Of a DNA stretch of 64,000 nucleotides, positions 54,300 through 63,444 are shown piece by piece. Where the stretch lies: the NCBI GenBank assembly GCA_963810555.1, contig CAWENX010000012.1:20943-84942 (forward strand), read 5' to 3'. The DNA comes from G963677325 sp963810555. GTDB lineage: Bacteria > Bacteroidota > Bacteroidia > Bacteroidales > Prolixibacteraceae. Every line of letters starts with the position of its first letter. Position 1 is the stretch's first letter. The position numbers and the translations under genes were made by a program. Under the pieces are notes generated by a model. It worked only from the letters and a program-made list of their open reading frames with translations, was not told the DNA's origin and did no database searches.

Positions 54300-55784
54300 T
54301 CATTTCCCTTTATAAAATTCCTTCAGCATTCTGGCTGTGATCTGAACCATCTTTTCACCTGAACCCGGTACAATGGTAGCACAGCAGACTTCGTAACCCC
54401 CGTCGGCAAAATCCTTCCTTGTCGGAACGTAACCGGCTTCGTTGGTGTCGGTTAGTTCACCGATCATAATCGGTTTTCCGGGGAAAATGTTTTTAAGGGC
54501 CATACTATGTTCTGCAAATACTTCTCCCGGCATGGTGATCAGTGCTATATGGTTGAAGCCAAGAAGTGAAAAAGGCAGCTGCAGTTTCTTCTCCTTAAGC
54601 TGATAAAAACCGATTGCCCAGCCCCGCATCATAAGATCAAGTTTTTTCTTCAGTAGCACGGGGTCAAAATTTGTATTTGAAAGGCTGTCGAAACCTTTAA
54701 AATCAGATGGTTTTGAGCTGTACATGTCAGGTGTCACATCAAAATCCTCTTCCCGGTGGATATAACGGAATGATTTCAGAGGTTCTGATTTCAATGAGGC
54801 CAGTGAATCCGTTACAATCTTTGCCAGCGCACGTCCGAAACGCTCTGTTTCCGCCTCGCCGTAATCGGTGAAAACGGGTTTAATGTCTCCGCAGGGACCG
54901 TTGATGAACAGGGTGGGTGTTCCGGTCTTTTTTGATATTTCTCTTGTCAGTACTCCGGGATAGTCCGCTGAAAATTGTTTAAAGGTCGAGCCGCTGAAGA
55001 TTACAGGATGGCATGAAAACCTTACCACTGTACCAAGGGATGTCCCGTCAGTTTTAAGGAAGGACAGCACTTCGAGATCAGGGTCAATTGGACCGTTTAA
55101 GAACAATTCCTTCGGTATCTTATCAAGGACCGCCTGAGAGAGAGATGATTGCTTTTTCCCCGGTCTGACTCCGCGGGTCGAATAAGAAGGGCTGTAAATG
55201 TTCACCCCATACCGGATAAAATCCTCCACCTGTCCTCTTGCATCGACCGTGCCCTTTTCGATTGAAACTTTGGTACCGCGGCTGTAGTTTATAGTAAAGG
55301 CTCCGAGCTTTTCACCGGGCTTCGCCCGACGATTGACACTAAACCCGGTCGCATTATACCGACCGTATGCGACCTTGGCAGGTTCTGCCTTTTCACGGGC
55401 CTGCAGAATCACCTTGCTCAACACACCCCCCAGTTTGATATTGTCGGGATCCATACCTGAATGTGTATGACTGCAACTGACCAGGATATGGTCGGCCGAT
55501 ATACCGGTTTCCTTTGTGATCTCCTCTTTTATCTCATTTGTCTGCTTCCTTGGCATCTCCATATAATCGAGCGTGATCAGTACCACAGGACTTTTGCCGT
55601 CATCGATCCAAAGGGCTCCGCCGTACAATTCGTCATGAATGGTCCAGTCACCCATTTTCCCGCAGCCGGATATAGGCGCTTTTGCAATACCGATCCTGAC
55701 TGTTTTTGCGTCTTCCGCTTTTACAGAAGCACTCGTCAGCAAAAGACAGCAGAAAGCAACCCAAATAATTATAAATTGTCTCAT
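54300..55784 (-). CDS. Neutral/alkaline ceramidase-like N-terminal domain protein
   Basis: 494 residues with a signal peptide (IIIWVAFCCLLLTSASVKA). Metal and core motifs: the SCSHTHSGMDPDN segment (about residues 100-112), GFSVNRRAKPGE, VVRFSCHPVIFSGSTFKQFS and INGPCGDIKPVFT. These mark the neutral/alkaline non-lysosomal ceramidase N-terminal fold. The C-terminal immunoglobulin-like domain of true ceramidases is absent, so the substrate may not be ceramide. Such secreted hydrolases often sit near glycan-degradation genes in Bacteroidota. No partner in the same transcript was identified. Confidence 0.8.
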   Translation of the reverse strand: MRQFIIIWVAFCCLLLTSASVKAEDAKTVRIGIAKAPISGCGKMGDWTIHDELYGGALWIDDGKSPVVLITLDYMEMPRKQTNEIKEEITKETGISADHILVSCSHTHSGMDPDNIKLGGVLSKVILQAREKAEPAKVAYGRYNATGFSVNRRAKPGEKLGAFTINYSRGTKVSIEKGTVDARGQVEDFIRYGVNIYSPSYSTRGVRPGKKQSSLSQAVLDKIPKELFLNGPIDPDLEVLSFLKTDGTSLGTVVRFSCHPVIFSGSTFKQFSADYPGVLTREISKKTGTPTLFINGPCGDIKPVFTDYGEAETERFGRALAKIVTDSLASLKSEPLKSFRYIHREEDFDVTPDMYSSKPSDFKGFDSLSNTNFDPVLLKKKLDLMMRGWAIGFYQLKEKKLQLPFSLLGFNHIALITMPGEVFAEHSMALKNIFPGKPIMIGELTDTNEAGYVPTRKDFADGGYEVCCATIVPGSGEKMVQITARMLKEFYKGK

Positions 55785-55960
55785 AAGTTTGTTTTCTAAA
55801 ATCTGAATTGATTTTTTATCCGTCCATCATGCTATTCCAGAAACAAAACTAAACATTTTAATAAAACCAAAAACCCCTTCAGAATTCAGGTTTTTTCACA
55901 ATGAAAACATCATTGCGCCATTAAAACATCTATTTTTGCAGTCTCATTCATAATAGGGTG

Positions 55961-57142
55961 ATGAAGAAATTGTTTAAACTGAGTTTTTTATTATCTCTTT
56001 TGTTTTTTGCAGGGGCTACTATTTCGGCTCAAACTTCGACTTACAAAATCATCCTTGGGAAACTTAACACTTTGAATAAACAGCTTGTACCCGATAAAAG
56101 GGTGGCTTTACTTGATGTTGATTTAGAAGATACCCTTCAGCCCGTTATTAAAGTTTCAGGAGAAACCAATCTGCCTGAAGCTAAACAAAAGATCATCAGT
56201 CTTCTTAAGGAGAATAAGGTAGCATTTACTGATTCCATAAGGCTTTTACCCGATGCTTCTGTAGGAGAAAAGAAATGGGCGCTCGCCTCCTCCTCAGTTT
56301 CCAATCTTCATGCCAAGCCCGATCATACATCTGAGCTCGTCTCGCAGGCACTGATGGGAACTCCAATGAAAGTGCTGGATTCCAGCGGAACCTGGTACCG
56401 TGTTCAGACTCCTGATTATTACATTGGCTGGATAGATTCGGGAGGAATAAAGCGTTTTACTCCAACAGAGATGGATCGATGGAAAAAATCGGACCGTTAT
56501 CTCTTTAATCAACTTTCAGGTATTATTTATGATAATCCAAATCTGAGGGGCGGAACCATATCAGATCTTGTTTTGGGTGATCTTTTTGAAGTTGAATCTG
56601 CAACCCGAAAATCACTGAAGATTAAAACTCCCGATGGCCGCACAGGCTATGTGTCCAGAGACGAATGCATTACTTTCAAGGATTGGATTAACCCGGTGCC
56701 GAAAATAGAATCTGTCTTAGAACTTGCAATGCAGATGAAAGGCTTTCCCTATTTATGGGGTGGAAGTTCCGATAAAGCTATGGACTGCTCAGGTCTTGTG
56801 AAACTGTCCTGGTATTCACAGGGAGTGATCCTTGCCAGGGATGCTTCACAGCAGGCTCAATATGGAGAATCTGTCGACTTCTCTAACCTGAATAACCTGC
56901 AGCCCGGTGACCTGCTTTTCTTTGGGGCTTCATTACAGAAGATTACCCATGTGGGGATATACATTGGAAACGGCAATTTCATCCATGCCTCAGGCAGGGT
57001 GGCTATTGGCAGCATTATTAGCGATGACCCTAAATACAATCCTAAAAGGAATTTGGTGGCAGCACGCAGATTACAAAATTCTATAGGGAAAGAAGGAATC
57101 ACAAAGGTGAAAGATCATCCGTGGTATACAATTCAACCGTAA
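55961..57142 (+). CDS. NlpC/P60 (C40) peptidase with SH3 domains
   Basis: 393 residues from ATG 55961, with a signal peptide (LSFLLSLLFFAGATISAQ). Two SH3-like regions are present: ASSSVSNLHAKPDHTSELVS with WYRVQTPDYYIGWI, and LSGIIYDNPNLRGGTISDLV with GRTGYVSRDECI. The catalytic domain has Cys in KAMDCSGLVKLSWYSQGV, then LQPGDLLFFGASLQKITHVG with the His, and NFIHASGRVAIGS. It cleaves D-Glu-dipeptide bonds in peptidoglycan stem peptides. It leads a three-gene run with an epimerase and a lipoprotein, a TATTTTTG box at 55931 being a possible -7. Confidence 0.92.
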   Translation: MKKLFKLSFLLSLLFFAGATISAQTSTYKIILGKLNTLNKQLVPDKRVALLDVDLEDTLQPVIKVSGETNLPEAKQKIISLLKENKVAFTDSIRLLPDASVGEKKWALASSSVSNLHAKPDHTSELVSQALMGTPMKVLDSSGTWYRVQTPDYYIGWIDSGGIKRFTPTEMDRWKKSDRYLFNQLSGIIYDNPNLRGGTISDLVLGDLFEVESATRKSLKIKTPDGRTGYVSRDECITFKDWINPVPKIESVLELAMQMKGFPYLWGGSSDKAMDCSGLVKLSWYSQGVILARDASQQAQYGESVDFSNLNNLQPGDLLFFGASLQKITHVGIYIGNGNFIHASGRVAIGSIISDDPKYNPKRNLVAARRLQNSIGKEGITKVKDHPWYTIQP

Positions 57143-57154
57143 CTTAGTCTAAAT

Positions 57155-58303
57155 ATGAAGTTCAGCCGCCGAAATTTCATACGCACAGCAGGAATTACAG
57201 CTTTAGCAGGAACAGCTGGAATTGAAACTTTATTTGCTGCCATTGATAATAAGTCGGCTAAAAAAGCAGGGAAAGGAATGTCATTGAGATTTCTGCCCTT
57301 TGATCTTCAATTGCGCCACACCTTTACCCTTTCAAACAGTTCTCGAAACAGCACTCCTGATATCCTCACGCGTCTTGAACTGGATGGGGTAGTCGGTTAT
57401 GGCGAAGCATCAATGCCTCCCTACCTTGAGGAAAATACTGAAACGGCAACACGGTTTCTTACTTCACTTGATTTGAGCCAATTTGCCGATCCCTTTCAAA
57501 TGGAGGATATTTTGCAGTATGTCGATTCCGTTATGCCGGGAAACACAGCCGCAAAAGCTTCTGTGGATATTGCCCTGCATGATTTGGTGGGAAAGATGAT
57601 AAGGCAGCCGTGGTATAAAATATGGGGATTTGATCCTGCCAAAACGCCCAATACCTCTTTTACTATAGGCATAGATACTACTGAAGTGGTCAGGCAGAAA
57701 GTTGCAGAAGCCGGTCCTTATAAAATACTGAAAGTGAAGCTGGGCCTTTCAACCGACCGACAAATGATTGAAACAATACGATCTGTAACCGATCGACCAT
57801 TATGTGTGGATGTCAACCAGGGATGGACAGACCGGGTAAAAGCGCTTGAGACCATCCACTGGCTGAAGGAGAATGGCGTCGTATTTGTCGAACAGCCCAT
57901 GCCCAAAACGGCTGTCGACGATATGGCATGGCTTACGCAGAACAGTCCGCTTCCTACTATTGCCGACGAAGCCGTTCAGAGACTGCCTGATGTGATGAAA
58001 GTGCACGGCATTTACAATGGTGTCAATATCAAGCTGATGAAATGTACAGGCATGCGCGAAGCCCATAAAATGATTACCCTTGCACGTGCATTGGGGATGA
58101 AGGTGATGATCGGCTGTATGACTGAAACTTCTTGTGCTGTTTCTGCAGCAGCCCAACTCTCACCTGAAGCCGACTGGGCCGACCTTGACGGGAACCTTCT
58201 CATTTCCAATGATCCTTACTCCGGGATGAAAATCGTTGATGGCAAGGTGACTTTGATTGACAGGCCGGGAATTGGGGTGGAGGAGGTGAAGAAGGTATTT
58301 TAA
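57155..58303 (+). CDS. Dipeptide epimerase (L-Ala-D/L-Glu type), Tat-exported
   Basis: 382 residues of the enolase superfamily. The N-terminus has a twin-arginine signal (SRRNFIRTAGITALAGTAG), unusual because most such epimerases are cytosolic. Catalytic pieces: KILKVKLGLSTDRQMIE (KxK base), CVDVNQGWTDRVKALE (first metal Asp), VVFVEQPMPKTAVDDMAWL (Glu) and PTIADEAVQRLPDVM (Asp), then VNIKLMKCTGMREAHK. It starts 12 bp after the NlpC/P60 gene; the two would cleave and epimerise murein peptides in the same compartment. It could use another dipeptide substrate. Confidence 0.9.
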   Translation: MKFSRRNFIRTAGITALAGTAGIETLFAAIDNKSAKKAGKGMSLRFLPFDLQLRHTFTLSNSSRNSTPDILTRLELDGVVGYGEASMPPYLEENTETATRFLTSLDLSQFADPFQMEDILQYVDSVMPGNTAAKASVDIALHDLVGKMIRQPWYKIWGFDPAKTPNTSFTIGIDTTEVVRQKVAEAGPYKILKVKLGLSTDRQMIETIRSVTDRPLCVDVNQGWTDRVKALETIHWLKENGVVFVEQPMPKTAVDDMAWLTQNSPLPTIADEAVQRLPDVMKVHGIYNGVNIKLMKCTGMREAHKMITLARALGMKVMIGCMTETSCAVSAAAQLSPEADWADLDGNLLISNDPYSGMKIVDGKVTLIDRPGIGVEEVKKVF

Positions 58304-58312
58304 TCTGGAAAA

Positions 58313-60192
58313 ATGGCCGGGAAATATTATCGTTTATTGTTATTAACGCTGATTCTTCCTTTGCTATCCTGCTGCTTTATTTCCTGCGGCAATAGTGGTA
58401 GCAATGGGAAAGGACAGGCAATTCTTGAAAAACTCGAATCCATCCTGCAAAGTGATGCCCCGGATGAATATAATCCTGTTAATGCTTTACTTGTATTGCC
58501 GGGAAATCCTGTTCCTGGAGAAAATTTTCGCATTCTCGCAACAGGCGGAAGCAATTTAAAGCATGCTCGCATCGTTGTCAGTGGACCCTCAGGTAATTTA
58601 GAATCAAAGAGTCAAAAATACGGAAAGGAATTACCCTGCTGGCGGATCGATGATTTTAAAGGAAGCCCTGCTGGGAAATACAGAGCTTCATTGATTGTGG
58701 ATGACAAAGAAGCGGCTCATCTTGAGTTCAATATATCAAAACGTGAAATTACATTCCAAAAAGGCGGCGTTTGGAAAACTACGCGAAGCTGGAACCCTGC
58801 CGCTGAAACAATCTATTCAGCCTGGATCAACGCTCTTTTTCAGGACTGGCGACGAGCAGGCATCCTGGCCTGCACTTCACATTGTGACTCAGAATAAAGA
58901 GTCCAATTTCCTTTATAATTATCTCTCACTGGATGAAGACAATCCTAAAAGAGGGTTGATTATGGAACCCGACTGTGCCGATAATCCTTTCTTTCTGAGG
59001 GCATACTTTTCCTGGAAAATGGGGCTCCCGTTCGGCTTTCACCGCTGCCAGTGGGGATTCCTCGGAGGCCCTGCCCCTAAACCTGTTCAGTGGATTACCA
59101 ATGAATTTGCTTACATGGGAAGAAATCCTGTGAAGGCATTCCACTCTTTTTTGGAAGTCGTTAAGAATGGCGTATTCTCAGGAACTGCGCGTACAGCCCT
59201 GAACGACGAAAATTCAGATTATTATCCTGTTTCACTCGACCGAAGCTCCCTGCGTCCCGGAACTGTCTTTGCTGATCCTTACGGGCATACACTGATCCTT
59301 GTCAGCTGGATACCGCAATCGGGGAACAGTCCGGGAAAGCTCCTCGCAGTAGATGCTCAGCCGGATAAAACAATTGCTGTCAAACGTTTCTGGAAAGGTA
59401 ATTTCCTTTTTAATACTGCAGAAGTAATCGGTGAACCTGGATTTAAAGCCTTCCGTCCTATTATTTCTGAAAAAGAAAAATTGTCACTGATGTCCAATGA
59501 AGCATTAAACAAATCAAGTGGTCTCGTTCCCTTTTCGTTACAGCAGAGAAAGATGGACAGCAAGGTTTTCTATCACACAATGGAACGACTGATCAATCCC
59601 AGGCCGCTCGATCCTGAAACTGCACTGCTCGATCTGATACAGGCGCTTCATGAGCAGCTCCTGGTGCGCGTCAAATCAGTGGATAACGGCGAAGCCTATT
59701 TCAAATCGCATCCGGGAAGTGTAATTCCAATGCCCGTATAGTACCAACGGTATATTTCTTGCAGGGGGACCCTGGGAAGATTTTTCAACGCCTAACCGTG
59801 ATTTAAGGCTGCTCATTGCAATGGACGCTGTTGTCGATTTCCCTGAAAGAGTTGCAAAGTCACCCGAAGAATATAAAATCTCAAAAACAGAGTCAGCGGA
59901 GGATATCAGGAATAAGCTTCAGTCGCTTTTTAATAAGAAGATTAATTCTCTGACGATTAGCTACACAAGGTCGGATGGTTCCTCTCAGACACTGTCTCTC
60001 GCAGAAATCCTTAAAAGAAGAGATGCCTTCGAGATGGCTTATAATCCCAATGACGGAGTAGAAATCCGCTGGGGAGCGCCCGAAAACAGCAGCGAAAGAT
60101 CAACCTGCCGCCGTCATGCCCCACCTTACCAGCAAAAAACAATGCAATCTGTTCGTAAATGGTTTCATAGCAGACAGCACCCGCCGACTTAA
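58313..60192 (+). CDS. Lipoprotein of a murein-peptide operon, frameshifted
   Basis: Three frames join into about 626 residues. The start MAGKYYRLLLLTLILPLLSC has a lipobox-like LLSC. The first part ends with PAAETIYSAWINALFQD. After an indel near 58848 the frame reads ASWPALHIVTQNKESNFLYN, YLSLDEDNPKRGLIMEPDCA and FADPYGHTLILVSWIPQSG. After another near 59738 it continues STNGIFLAGGPWEDFSTPNR and DLRLLIAMDAVVDFPERVAK to 60192. The DPYGHTLILVSW block recalls cysteine-peptidase folds (a His in a hydrophobic strand), but no certain catalytic Cys was found. It lies 10 bp behind the epimerase and probably takes part in the same pathway. Confidence 0.65.
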
Positions 60193-60952
60193 GGCTTTTA
60201 TACTTTAGACTATAAGCTAAAGGTCATATCAGATCGTAAGCAGGAAAGTCAGACGAGATTATTTTTCTTTCGTGGAATGGCTGATCTTTTTCAACCTCTT
60301 CCTATTCCCTTATGTTCTTATCAGTTAAATCCATTCCTTCAGCCGTCCTTGAATTCCCCCTGTCTCTTTTCTCCATCATTATGCTAAATTAATCAGGTTT
60401 TAAAAGAATATATTTAAAGAATATATTTAACAATATCTTCAATATTTCAGCTCCATATTAAGTCCGGTTTAAGTCCGTGTTAAGTCCGTATTGACCTAAA
60501 GGTCGATTTTAGACATAATATAAAAATTTGAAAACAATGGTTTCATGGGTTTCATAACATCTGTATTATGTTTTATGTTGAATTTTTTAACACCTTTACG
60601 CATCAGGAAAATTTATAGAACAAACACGGAGAAGCAGGATTTCAGGGCATATTCTCCAATAACCTAACCATGCGATAATTGTTGACCTTTTTGCACCCGT
60701 ATGCCCTCAAATGCACACTGACAAAATGGCAAAGGCAGAAAATGAATATCCGAACTATGGTTAAAAGTATTAAAAGATTTTCGGGGTTATCATTATCATC
60801 ATCCGGAAAATCAGGTTAATCAGGAAAATCCTGGTTCAGACAGTCGCACTATTGAACTCTTAACCGGCATAATTTGTTTAAAGCGGTACAGTTGACTTAA
60901 ACCCTGTGACCTGTTGCTTCGGAATCTTTAATCTTATCATCATTTTAACTGA
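60193..60952. other. Long intergenic region without a gene
   Basis: It contains two adjacent copies of AAAGAATATATTT (60403-60428), the short 11-bp array at 60458-60490, and AT-rich sequence. No ORF with a motif was seen. Confidence 0.65.
60458..60490. repeat. Short 11-bp-phased array (TTAAGTCCG)
   Basis: TTAAGTCCGGT, TTAAGTCCGTG and TTAAGTCCGTA are three nearly identical 11-bp units. They are followed by TTGACCTAAAGGTCG, a small dyad. A single similar piece (TTAAGTCCATA) stands at 41899, just before the IS-interrupted array. Confidence 0.8.
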
Positions 60953-61690
60953 ATGGCAAGAATATTCATCACCGGTTCTTCCGACGGGCTGGGACAATTG
61001 GCAGCAAAGGAGCTAATCAGCGAAGGCCACCGGGTCGTTCTTCATGCCCGAAATGAGGAAAGGGGTAGATATGCCCTCGACAAAGTGCCGGGTGCGGAAA
61101 AGGTTTTGATAGCTGACCTGTCTGACATGGAGGAGACCAAAAGGCTGGCTGATGAAGTTAACGGGATGGGAAGCTTTAATGCGGTTATCCATAATGCCGG
61201 CGTTTATAGAGTAGCCAACAAGCTGATTTTTGCCGTAAATACCCTGGCTCCCTACATCCTGACCTGCCTGATTCAAAAGCCCAAACGTCTGATCTACCTC
61301 AGTTCAGGCCTGCATTTGCACGGAAATCCTAACCCGGAAATGTCCATGTATGAATCCGGACACTTCAGTTATGCTGATTCCAAGCTTCACGTGGTCATCC
61401 TGGCAAAAGCAGTGGCACGCAAATGGCCTGATGTCTGTGCCAATTCAGTTAATCCTGGCTGGGTTCCAACAAAGATGGGAGGCTTTTTTGCGCCTGACAG
61501 TCTTGTGAAAGGTTTTCAGACACAGGTATGGCTCGCTGTGAGCAATGATAACAAAGCCAGGGTAAGCGGCCGCTATTTTTACCATAAAGAAGAAAAACAC
61601 TATTCGCCCCGGGCAGATGATATCGTCGTGCAGGAAAATCTTCTCTCACTGTGTGAACGGATTACAGGTGTTAGTTTCCCGGCCAATTGA
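60953..61690 (+). CDS. Short-chain dehydrogenase/reductase
   Basis: 245 residues. The cofactor motif is ITGSSDGLGQLAAKELISEG, the NAG motif is AVIHNAGVYR, the catalytic Ser is in LIYLSSGLH and the YxxxK pair is in FSYADSKLHVV. VVLHARNEERGR favours NADPH. The substrate is unknown. It stands alone between a long intergenic region and an opposing L,D-transpeptidase gene. Confidence 0.88.
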   Translation: MARIFITGSSDGLGQLAAKELISEGHRVVLHARNEERGRYALDKVPGAEKVLIADLSDMEETKRLADEVNGMGSFNAVIHNAGVYRVANKLIFAVNTLAPYILTCLIQKPKRLIYLSSGLHLHGNPNPEMSMYESGHFSYADSKLHVVILAKAVARKWPDVCANSVNPGWVPTKMGGFFAPDSLVKGFQTQVWLAVSNDNKARVSGRYFYHKEEKHYSPRADDIVVQENLLSLCERITGVSFPAN

Positions 61691-61730
61691 TAGAAGCACA
61701 GCATGTCAGTCTGTCTGTAATTCTTAATTC

Positions 61731-62477
61731 TTAATTAACTTTATGTGTTCCGTCGGGAAGGAATTTTACGGCCGGAGGCACCTTTGTCTTGTTAAACTGG
61801 TCGTAACTCTTTTTAAGGTCAGCCCATAAGCTGATTTTATCCTTGCTCTTGCTGTACATGGATATTAATTTGTTATAATTGTTGCCATCCAGATGGGCCG
61901 GGAATATCGTCACTTCTATCTTTTCCTGTCCGCTGTTATAAGCTTCGATGCAATATACAAACAGTTCCCTGATCCTTTCATTGGTAATCGCAAGGCATCC
62001 TGACGATACACATTCACCATGAATAAATATCAGGCCTCCCAGGTGCCCGCGAACTCCCCTGATACTGTCAGATGCATTAGGATAGTTGATCTGCATTGAC
62101 AGATAGTACTTGCTGTAAGGATTGAAATCGGAGATGTGATAAAATCCTTCAGGAACCTGCAAATCATGGGATCGTCTTTTTGGCCCCAGAGAACCGGATA
62201 TCTCACAGATAGGGATATTTTTGATCAGCACAAATGCTGAATCGGAAATATTTTTTGCCCATAATTCAATTGTCTTTTCTTTTTTAAAGGCCCGAAGGTA
62301 AATCCGCAGGCTGTCGCGGGATATGGAATGACCTTCAAGCGTTTTAACAACTGTTTTCTCTTTTTCGGCATAGGCTTCTCTTACTCTTGTATAAGCCATC
62401 TGCTCTTGTCTGAATGAAGACGGTGTCCTTCCGGGGCTCAGGAAAAGTAAGGAGAACAGGATGGTCAGAAGTCTCAT
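61731..62477 (-). CDS. L,D-transpeptidase (YkuD) family protein
   Basis: 248 residues with a signal peptide (LLTILFSLLFLSPGRTP). The catalytic motif is GLIFIHGECVSSGCLAITNE (HxxxxxSxGCxxI), with the conserved preceding FNPYSKYYLSMQINYPN. The N-terminal IRAFKKEKTIELWAKNI matches the usual KxxxxLxV strand of YkuD domains. It could crosslink peptidoglycan or attach proteins to it. It is monocistronic and faces the SDR gene tail to tail. Confidence 0.88.
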   Translation of the reverse strand: MRLLTILFSLLFLSPGRTPSSFRQEQMAYTRVREAYAEKEKTVVKTLEGHSISRDSLRIYLRAFKKEKTIELWAKNISDSAFVLIKNIPICEISGSLGPKRRSHDLQVPEGFYHISDFNPYSKYYLSMQINYPNASDSIRGVRGHLGGLIFIHGECVSSGCLAITNERIRELFVYCIEAYNSGQEKIEVTIFPAHLDGNNYNKLISMYSKSKDKISLWADLKKSYDQFNKTKVPPAVKFLPDGTHKVN

Positions 62478-62739
62478 AAATCAATCTGAAATTGGAAAGG
62501 CAAAAATAGTGTATTTTTTAGGTGTAGAATGTGCTTTTTGTAATTGGACCAATCGCAATTTGATAATGTAAAAATTCGAGGTCCTGATGACTACTTATTA
62601 TTTTGCTTTTATTCTCGTGAAGAACACCTTTATTCCTTGTAAAATTCCTGTTAACCGAACGAAATTAACCCACCCGGCAATAATTTATACCATTCCGGTT
62701 GTGGATTGCCACACATCATACGGTTTCATAGAATAAAAT

Positions 62740-62759
62740 ATTTATCTTTGATGATAAAT
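62740..62759 (+). promoter_or_regulatory. Promoter and possible operator of vapBC
   Basis: TATCTTTG (62743-62750) is a -7 box. The dyad ATTTATC-N6-GATAAAT (62740-62759) overlaps it, the typical place for VapBC autoregulation. The operator role is inference. Confidence 0.55.
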
Positions 62760-62769
62760 TGATTCAGAT

Positions 62770-63006
62770 ATGGGATTCGAAACAATAGATATAAAGAATA
62801 TAAAAGGAACTCAGGCAATAAGGATTCCAAAACAAATGGAGATAGATGACGATAAAGTTTACCTTAAAAAGGTTGGCAATGCCATTTATATTATTCCATA
62901 TCATAATCCCTGGCAGAATTTAATTGATAGTATCGATAGCTTTACTCCGGATTTTATGGAGGACCGGAACCAACCCATAAATCAGATACGGGAATCTTTT
63001 GATTGA
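62770..63006 (+). CDS. vapB: VapB-like antitoxin
   Basis: 78 residues with an AbrB/MazE-type N-terminus: IKNIKGTQAIRIPKQMEIDD, then KVYLKKVGNAIYIIPYHNPW. The C-terminal SIDSFTPDFMEDRNQPINQI would wrap around the toxin. It overlaps the vapC start by the junction TGATG, which couples translation. A start at 62770 agrees with the short leader after the -7 box. Confidence 0.88.
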   Translation: MGFETIDIKNIKGTQAIRIPKQMEIDDDKVYLKKVGNAIYIIPYHNPWQNLIDSIDSFTPDFMEDRNQPINQIRESFD

Positions 63007-63411
63007 TGGAATACTTACTTGACACTAACTATTTGTATTTATATCATCAGACAAAAACCAATAAGTGTTTTTGAAAGGTTTAAAAATGCTGCCATAGGCA
63101 GTATTGGTGTGTCTTCTATAACAGTTGCCGAATTGCAATATGGCGTCATGAAGAGTTCAAATCCCGGGAAGAATCAGGAAGCACTTGATAAATTTTTAAC
63201 TCCTCTTGAAATTATTGATTTTGACTTCAACGCAACTATAGAATATGGGAGGATTCGGGCTGATTTGGAAAAGAAAGGGAGACCAATTGGTTCATTAGAT
63301 ACGTTGATAGCTTCTCACGCGTTAAGTTTAGATTTAATTCTTGTTACTAATAACGAAAAAGAGTTTGAAAGAATATCCGGATTGAGAATAGAAAATTGGA
63401 CAAAAATTTGA
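63006..63411 (+). CDS. vapC: VapC-like PIN-domain toxin, frameshifted
   Basis: The start MEYLLDTN contains the first PIN Asp. After one extra base near 63034 the frame reads ICIYIIRQKPISVFERFKNA, AELQYGVMKS (Glu), GRPIGSLDTLIASHALSLDL (Asp) and LVTNNEKEFERISGLRIENW. Removing the base gives 134 residues, the normal length. PIN toxins cleave RNA and are held by VapB. As written only the second frame is open, so the toxin would be inactive unless this is a sequence error; similar single-base indels occur elsewhere in the window. Confidence 0.88.
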
Positions 63412-63444
63412 TTAACGTCCGGACACCTGATGTCATATATTACT

